The position numbers and the translations under genes were made by a program. From Akkermansiaceae bacterium (GTDB lineage Bacteria; Verrucomicrobiota; Verrucomicrobiia; Verrucomicrobiales; Akkermansiaceae), in NCBI GenBank assembly GCA_011524615.1, contig WTJZ01000067.1, positions 1-6,175 of the forward strand: a DNA stretch of 6,175 bases, given 5' to 3'. Positions within the stretch are counted from its first letter, which is position 1; every line of letters begins with the position of its first letter. Below are positions 5,135 to 6,175 of the stretch, in pieces. A model generated the notes under the pieces. It worked only from the letters and a program-made list of their open reading frames with translations. It was not told where the DNA came from and made no database searches.

Positions 5135-6175
5135 ATGATACTACGCTTTTCACCAGATAGAAGACCGGAACAGCCGAGCCGTGCGGGGTTCGCTCTTATT
5201 GCTACCTTATCCATCATTGTTCTCCTCGCGTTTGTGATGGTGGGGCTGATGACGATTGGTAGCACGAGTAGTCGAGCATTAAAGCAGGCAGAGGAGTCTC
5301 AGAAGGCCAAGGAGCATGCGCAACTTGCCCTAGTAGAGGCTCTCAATACTCTTCAATCGGTAGCTGGGCATGATACGCGGATCACAGCTCCTGCTGATAT
5401 CTCAGCTGGAGGTGTACGTCAGGTGACGGGGGTATGGAGGTCATGGGAGGGACTGGATCGCGATGTGGCCAATGGCTTCCCTCTCGTGCCACCTTATGCG
5501 GAGAAGTCAGCCTCAGCGGACGCGACGGACCCTAATAATGAGGGGCGCTTTCTGCGTTGGTTGATCTCCGATGAGACGAGGGCATACAACCCTAATCTGC
5601 CACCAGCAGTGACTGCGAGCGCTACTAGTATCCCTCTGCTGAGTACAGGGTCTGTCGGAACGACTAACCCGCAAGACGAAGTGCACGTAGAGCCTACCGC
5701 AGTAGATGGGGGAACGATTGCATGGTGGATCCAAGGTGAGAATACCAAGTCTCTCATCGCACAACCTTTGGCAAATCCACAGTCCAATAGTGAATGGAGT
5801 GATCGTCTCGCCTCCACTGCTCAGCCGAATGTCGGGGTTTATGGATTAGACGCTACGATGAATCTCGATAAAGTGCTTGGGCTAGACGGGCTTAACCTCG
5901 CGGCGGAAAGCGAGTCGACTAATCTAAGAGAGCTAACCAGTACGAGCTATCATGATATGACGGTCTATGCGAAGGGGCTGCTCACCAACGCCTCCACTGG
6001 TGGATGGAAGAGGGACCTCTCACTACTCTCAGAGACCTGGGATCAACTCCCTCAGAACGACCTCTCGATGTTCACACTGGAGCCTGGAGTAGAGAACCAA
6101 GCCCTCAAGTCTAATAATGGGTCGAAGGCGGTAGGGTCATTGATTTACCCATGGGCAGGAGCGGGTACAGCTTCT
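5135..6175 (+). CDS. Prepilin-like N-terminal protein, first gene of a probable verrucomicrobial pseudopilin cassette (partial at right edge)
   Basis: ATG 5135 opens a frame that stays open for 347 codons to the end of the window; the stop is outside. After a basic leader (residues 1-17, including RRPEQPSRAG) comes G18-F19 and a hydrophobic segment, FALIATLSIIVLLAFVMVG (19-37). This matches the layout of type IV prepilin or PilX/GspK-like N-termini: cleavage would fall between G18 and F19. Residue +5 is alanine, not the usual glutamate. A helical stretch rich in A, E, K and Q follows (RALKQAEESQKAKEHAQLAL), then a long soluble, probably exported, region. It resembles Verru_Chthon cassette protein A and related long PilX-like proteins of this phylum. 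No good Shine-Dalgarno is seen. The gene lies 102 bp after the large secreted protein, on the same strand. Family placement is by recognition only. Confidence 0.8.
   Translation, partial: MILRFSPDRRPEQPSRAGFALIATLSIIVLLAFVMVGLMTIGSTSSRALKQAEESQKAKEHAQLALVEALNTLQSVAGHDTRITAPADISAGGVRQVTGVWRSWEGLDRDVANGFPLVPPYAEKSASADATDPNNEGRFLRWLISDETRAYNPNLPPAVTASATSIPLLSTGSVGTTNPQDEVHVEPTAVDGGTIAWWIQGENTKSLIAQPLANPQSNSEWSDRLASTAQPNVGVYGLDATMNLDKVLGLDGLNLAAESESTNLRELTSTSYHDMTVYAKGLLTNASTGGWKRDLSLLSETWDQLPQNDLSMFTLEPGVENQALKSNNGSKAVGSLIYPWAGAGTAS

Noticed and set aside
5494..5817. Reverse-strand ORFs of 107 and 83 residues opposite the prepilin-like gene
   Set aside because: The forward frame from 5135 stays open for 347 codons with a recognisable N-terminus. 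The antisense frames are mutually overlapping and have no domain signal.

Overview
The window looks like accessory chromosomal DNA from a Verrucomicrobiota bacterium, most likely an Opitutae-type lineage (Coraliomargarita/Puniceicoccales-like). The placement rests on protein style, not on a marker gene. It holds a very large secreted mosaic protein with repeats of the type GADFSG...NLGGFDG...GWTSAELDAAGWQ, a C-terminal beta module ending in FYRIVVD, and a downstream long prepilin-like protein of the kind that opens the verrucomicrobial pseudopilin gene cassettes. No rRNA, tRNA, CRISPR array or transposase is visible, and all supported genes are on the + strand.

Layout. (1) 2-166: the last 54 codons of an unidentified gene that enters from the left, with a possible leucine-rich-repeat flavour. 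(2) 167-343: a non-coding leader with two Shine-Dalgarno-like purine runs, one of them placed ideally in front of a 12-codon mini-ORF. (3) 344-5032: one 1562-residue ORF. Reading inward it has a signal peptide (cleavage near AEA|Q, residues 60/61), an N-terminally short pentapeptide-like unit (R1), a full unit (R2), a carbohydrate-binding-like beta domain, a divergent alpha-L-fucosidase-like (GH29-like) domain, two more full units (R3, R4) that are close paralogues of each other, and a C-terminal beta module. (4) 5033-5134: a 102-bp spacer with two inverted repeats and a perfect TATAAT. (5) 5135-6175: the first 347 codons of a prepilin-like membrane-anchored protein, cut off by the right edge.

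How the genes may work together. The large protein is built for export and carries a putative glycan-processing core flanked by beta-helical repeat stalks. The next gene has a type IV prepilin-like N-terminus and may start a pseudopilin cassette. A reasonable but unproven reading is a secreted or surface glycan-active cargo next to the pseudopilin-type apparatus that handles it. The catalytic status of the fucosidase-like domain is uncertain because the usual His-His region is replaced.
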